8,821 bases of DNA. It comes from Clostridiales bacterium (GTDB lineage Bacteria; Bacillota; Clostridia; Christensenellales; CAG-917). The notes below the pieces were generated by a model, which was given only the letters and a program-made list of their open reading frames with translations, was not told where the DNA came from and searched no databases. This document shows, in pieces, positions 5,967 through 8,821 of this stretch. How positions within the stretch are numbered: position 1 is the stretch's first letter; each line of letters begins with the position of its first letter. The DNA lies in NCBI GenBank assembly GCA_014799525.1, contig JAAVHW010000033.1, positions 14,284 to 23,104 on the forward strand. Direction: 5' to 3'. The position numbers and the translations under genes were made by a program.

Positions 5967-7286
5967 ATGAATAAAACGCTGTTCACATCGCTTTTGCTGA
6001 ATAAAAAATACTATGAGGTAAATGACCTGCGTTACAACAAAAATGTTGGGGTTATGTTTTCGCAGGAACAGCTTTCCGAGTTTAAATCCTTCAAAAATGA
6101 GATTATAAGCAAAGTCGAAAATAAACAGATAGACAAACTTGCAGAAGTCTTAGATTTGGGTGAAGCGTTTACCGATGAATTTATAGACAAAATTGAAAGC
6201 ATATTCTGCAAACTGCCGCTAAAAACATTCAATTCCGAGCATATGTTTTTTTTTTTTTTTTTGTATCTTTTATCTACCCAAAATGAGTATTTGTCGCTCA
6301 TTTCAAATGATATGAAAGAGCATGAAGATGTTCTGTTCAACAGAAATATAAACGCTATAATGAATTCAAGAATTCTGTCTGAAATAGAGGGAACGCTCGG
6401 CATCGAAAACGTTCCTACTACTCGCAAAAGAATCAGTCAGATAGTAACCCATTCGGAAAATCTTACAGACAAAAACGATATCATTATAAACAACATGGTC
6501 AACGCTCTGCTGTACATTATAAATGAAAAGCCCGAATTCAATAAGGAAAACCTTTTCAAACTATATACCATTTTGAGCGATAGGTGCCTGACGGAGGATA
6601 CTGTTCTTGTCGAAAACAATATGTATCGTACTGATGAAGTTACAGTAGGAGGCTTTGACGGCGCACCGCATGAACGCATAGACGAGCTTATGGATAGCCT
6701 GTTTGACTTTGTCAACAATGCATCGTATCGCAGAAAATATCAGACTGTTTTGCCGCATATCTGCCATTACTACATTGTATATGTGCATCCATATTTTGAT
6801 TATAACGGTCGAACCGCAAGAATGGTTTCGTTTTGGATTAGCTGCCTATACGACATCATTGCCGCTCCGCTATTTCTCAGCGAAGCGATAAACGAACGTA
6901 AGCGCGAATATTACACTGCTTTGACCAATACGAGAAACATGGATAACGATTTGACATACTTCATCGGATATATATTTGAAACGTCAATAAAATTCAGTAT
7001 TATCTATAAAAATGTAGAGAATATCAAATCCATTTTGATGCAAAGCGGAGATATCTTATCATCAACGGAAGAATTCTATATCAGAAAAATCTTGATACAC
7101 TTGTCAAACGGATTTTTCAATCATAAGATGTTTGCAAATTGCATAGACAAAAATATTTCAAAGCAAGGCGCACTAAATATTCTTAATAAAATGACAGAAT
7201 ATAACATATTGACAGAAAGCACAAATAGAAGAGGTGAAAAGATTTTCAAGATAAATCCTGACATGCTATTATACGCCAATAATTGA
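5967..7286 (+). CDS. Fic-domain protein with N-terminal inhibitory motif and C-terminal winged-helix-like domain
   Basis: The 439-residue protein starts at the ATG at 5967, preceded by GGGGAGGA six bases upstream; an in-frame upstream ATG at 5835 lacks an RBS. Fic enzymes usually transfer AMP from ATP to a target hydroxyl. The active-site loop is HPYFDYNGRTAR (274-285): His274, Asp278, Asn280, Arg282 and Arg285 are present, but Tyr279 replaces the usual first Gly of GNGR. The flap region YRTDEVTVGGFDGAP (220-234) is typical. T143-LGIEN-148 fits the [S/T]xxxE[G/N] inhibitory helix with Glu147, placing it among N-terminally self-inhibited Fic proteins. Residues about 365-436 resemble a winged helix. 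A T17 run at 6246-6262 encodes Phe94-98 and part of Leu99. The gene is AT-rich compared with its neighbours and lies beside a tRNA with partial duplications. No antitoxin gene is adjacent, and the target is unknown. Confidence 0.93.
   Translation: MNKTLFTSLLLNKKYYEVNDLRYNKNVGVMFSQEQLSEFKSFKNEIISKVENKQIDKLAEVLDLGEAFTDEFIDKIESIFCKLPLKTFNSEHMFFFFFLYLLSTQNEYLSLISNDMKEHEDVLFNRNINAIMNSRILSEIEGTLGIENVPTTRKRISQIVTHSENLTDKNDIIINNMVNALLYIINEKPEFNKENLFKLYTILSDRCLTEDTVLVENNMYRTDEVTVGGFDGAPHERIDELMDSLFDFVNNASYRRKYQTVLPHICHYYIVYVHPYFDYNGRTARMVSFWISCLYDIIAAPLFLSEAINERKREYYTALTNTRNMDNDLTYFIGYIFETSIKFSIIYKNVENIKSILMQSGDILSSTEEFYIRKILIHLSNGFFNHKMFANCIDKNISKQGALNILNKMTEYNILTESTNRRGEKIFKINPDMLLYANN
6246..6262 (+). 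repeat. T17 homopolymer tract inside the Fic gene
   Basis: Seventeen uninterrupted T residues follow ATG at 6243-6245 and are read as five Phe codons plus the start of TTG. The frame is open at this length. One extra T gives a stop after residue 106, and one fewer gives a stop after residue 115, in both cases before the inhibitory motif (143-148) and the Fic motif (274-285). Confidence 0.95.
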
Positions 7287-7303
7287 TGTTATTTGAATTA
7301 GAT

Positions 7304-7337
7304 ATAAAAGCGCTAATCAACAGATTAGCGCTTTTAT
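7304..7337. terminator. Bidirectional intrinsic terminator between the Fic and aminopeptidase genes
   Basis: A perfect 15-bp stem (7304-7318 with 7323-7337) surrounds loop AACA. The GCGCTAATC core is flanked by A and T runs, so each strand reads GC-rich stem then a U tract. It lies 17 bases after the Fic stop and 27 bases after the aminopeptidase stop, serving both converging genes. Confidence 0.9.
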
Positions 7338-7364
7338 TTATTGTTTTTGCTTTAATAAAGTGAC

Positions 7365-8726
7365 TTATTTGACAAATGCAGAGAATGCTTTGTGAGCGGA
7401 ATATACGTCTGCTTTGGAGACAAGCTCGTAAGGTGCATGCATTGAAAGCACAGGTACACCCATATCGACCGTGTCGATGTTGTTGTTTGCGATGTACTTA
7501 GCAACTGTTCCGCCGCCGCCGAGGTCTACTCTGCCAAGCTCGCCAGTCTGCCAGATTACGCCGTCCTTGTCAAGCACTCTGCGAAGATATCCAACAAACT
7601 CTGCCGAAGCGTCGTTTGAGCCAGACTTGCCACGTGCGCCCGTAAACTTATTCATCGTAACGCCCTTGCCAACGAAGCCTACGTTCATCTCCTCAAATGC
7701 GGAAGCGAATGCGGGGTCGTAGCCGGCGGTGACGTCTGCGGACAAGCACATAGAATGCTCGCGAAGCACGGACGGATTTACGCCGTAGCTCTTTGCAATC
7801 TCATCAAGTATGTCGCGGATGAGGATGCACTGCATGCCAGTGTTACCCTCCGAACCAATCTCTTCCTTGTCTGCAAGGATTGTGAGTACGGTCTGCTCCG
7901 TTTCAGTCTGCAAAGTTGCGGTGATTTCGGGATATGCGCAAACTCTGTCGTCGTGGCCGTAGCTTGCAACAAACGCGCGGTCAAGACCGACGTCCTTAGC
8001 CTTCACCGCAGGAACGGCTTCAAGCTCTGCGCTGAGGAAGTCCTCTTCAACCATGCCGTACTTCTCGTTGAGCAATGCAAGCACGCCCTTCTTGACTGCG
8101 TCCTTATCCTCGCCTGCAGCGGGAATGCCGCCGATAAGAAGGTTGAGGTTCTCCGCTTGGAAGCCCTCGGAGATGGTCTGCTTATACTGGTCTTGCGAGA
8201 GGTGGGGGAGAAGGTCTGTGATATAGAACACGGGGTCGCTTTCGCTCTCGCCGATGTTGACGTTGACCTTATTGCCGTTCTTAAGCACGACAACTCCGTG
8301 CAAAGCAAGAGGAATTGTGAGCCATTGATACTTCTTGATGCCGCCGTAGTAGTGCGTCTTGAGATACGCCATATCCGCCTTTTCAAAGAGCGGAACCTGC
8401 TTCAAGTCAAGTCTTGGGCTATCCACGTGAGCGACGAGGATGCGTACGCCGTTCTTTGCAACGTCCGCGGTACCTGCGCGAAGAATGAACAACGCCTTGC
8501 CGCGATTGTTGTAGTAGAGCTTGTCGCCCTTGTTTATCTTGTCGCCGAGCGTATAGGGCTTGTAGCCTGCCGCTTCAACCATAGCAACGGTTTCTTCAAC
8601 GGTCTCACGCTCTGTCTTGCCGTTGTCGAGGAACTTCTTATAGCCCTCGTTGTACTCAAAAATACGCTTACGCTCCGCTTCGTCGCAGGCAGCGTAGATG
8701 TTTTGCCTTTTATAGGTCAAATCCAT
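7365..8726 (-). CDS. M18-family metallo-aminopeptidase (aspartyl-aminopeptidase-like)
   Basis: The 453-residue protein matches the M18 family, dinuclear-zinc cytosolic exopeptidases that remove N-terminal residues, often acidic ones, from peptides. The expected metal and catalytic residues are all present: His100 in LVAHVDSPR, the GHDDR segment (257-261) supplying the bridging Asp, Glu288-Glu289 in DKEEIGSEG (catalytic base and ligand), Asp331 in LSADVTAGYDP, and His430 in SMHAPYE. The YGGI segment near 127-130 and the GARGKSGSNDASAE segment (363-376) are also typical. Length agrees with the family. The ATG at 8724-8726 follows GAGGTG four bases upstream. No signal peptide is seen, so it should act in the cytoplasm in peptide turnover. 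It is transcribed alone from its own promoter. Exact substrate preference cannot be read from sequence. Confidence 0.95.
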   Translation of the reverse strand: MDLTYKRQNIYAACDEAERKRIFEYNEGYKKFLDNGKTERETVEETVAMVEAAGYKPYTLGDKINKGDKLYYNNRGKALFILRAGTADVAKNGVRILVAHVDSPRLDLKQVPLFEKADMAYLKTHYYGGIKKYQWLTIPLALHGVVVLKNGNKVNVNIGESESDPVFYITDLLPHLSQDQYKQTISEGFQAENLNLLIGGIPAAGEDKDAVKKGVLALLNEKYGMVEEDFLSAELEAVPAVKAKDVGLDRAFVASYGHDDRVCAYPEITATLQTETEQTVLTILADKEEIGSEGNTGMQCILIRDILDEIAKSYGVNPSVLREHSMCLSADVTAGYDPAFASAFEEMNVGFVGKGVTMNKFTGARGKSGSNDASAEFVGYLRRVLDKDGVIWQTGELGRVDLGGGGTVAKYIANNNIDTVDMGVPVLSMHAPYELVSKADVYSAHKAFSAFVK

Positions 8727-8760
8727 AGTTCACCTCGTGAAAAATTTTTATTGCTTAAAT

Positions 8761-8789
8761 ATTATATCCCTATCCATATAAAAAAGCAA
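8761..8789 (-). promoter_or_regulatory. Sigma-A-type promoter of the aminopeptidase gene
   Basis: On the minus strand TTGCTT (8784-8789) and a perfect TATAAT (8761-8766) are separated by 17 bases. The predicted start near 8754 leaves a leader of about 28 nt carrying GAGGTG (8731-8736). The remaining bases to 8821 show no gene. Confidence 0.7.
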
Positions 8790-8821
8790 GAGCAAACCTA
8801 AGCCGACTTTTAAATTAAGGG

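Noticed and set aside
6246..6262. Fic gene as a frameshifted pseudogene
   Set aside because: The frame is fully open through the T17 tract, and both the inhibitory and catalytic motifs are in frame. Only a change in tract length would break it.
7755..8801. 348-codon plus-strand reading frame opposite the aminopeptidase
   Set aside because: It is antisense to a well-conserved M18 enzyme, and its product (rich in Leu, Val, Cys and Ala) shows no family motif, so it is a shadow frame.

Overview
The window looks like chromosome from a low-to-moderate GC member of the Bacillota, most likely an uncultured, gut- or rumen-type Clostridia. The reasons are strong AGGAG/GAGGTG ribosome binding sites, sigma-A type promoters, short-stem intrinsic terminators, a tRNA with an encoded CCA end, and a giant surface lipoprotein combining InlB-type and BspA-type repeats. 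The phylum call is an inference from gene style; no taxonomic marker gene is present.

Layout from left to right. (1) 1-211, minus: the first 70 codons of an SDR-type NAD(P)-binding epimerase/dehydratase, cut by the window edge, with its own promoter and RBS. (2) 323-352: a terminator. (3) 394-5190, minus: a 1598-residue lipoprotein with two InlB-like domains, about ten divergent copies of a 'DG-x-G...Y...G-x-Y' repeat, a BspA-type leucine-rich section and a beta-rich C-terminus. (4) 5191-5966: a regulatory and recombination-scarred intergenic region. It holds the lipoprotein promoter, a divergent tRNA promoter, a 22-nt copy of the tRNA 5' end, an intact tRNA-Ser(CGA), and two near-identical 69-bp copies of the tRNA 3' end plus terminator separated by a 104-bp string of tiny hairpins. 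It ends with the promoter and candidate operators of the next gene. (5) 5967-7286, plus: an AT-rich Fic-domain protein with an N-terminal inhibitory motif, a C-terminal winged-helix-like region and an uninterrupted T17 tract inside the coding frame. (6) 7304-7337: a terminator placed to serve both converging genes. (7) 7365-8726, minus: an M18-family metallo-aminopeptidase with all expected metal-binding residues and its own promoter.

Every gene appears to be transcribed alone; there is no operon here. The SDR protein, the aminopeptidase and the tRNA look like housekeeping functions and the lipoprotein is an envelope protein. The Fic gene sits directly beside a tRNA that carries partial duplications at both ends, and its base composition differs from its neighbours, so it looks like an accessory gene acquired at a tRNA hotspot. 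The most striking signal is the T17 run: adding or losing one T would stop translation before both the inhibitory motif and the catalytic motif, making this a candidate phase-variable Fic enzyme.
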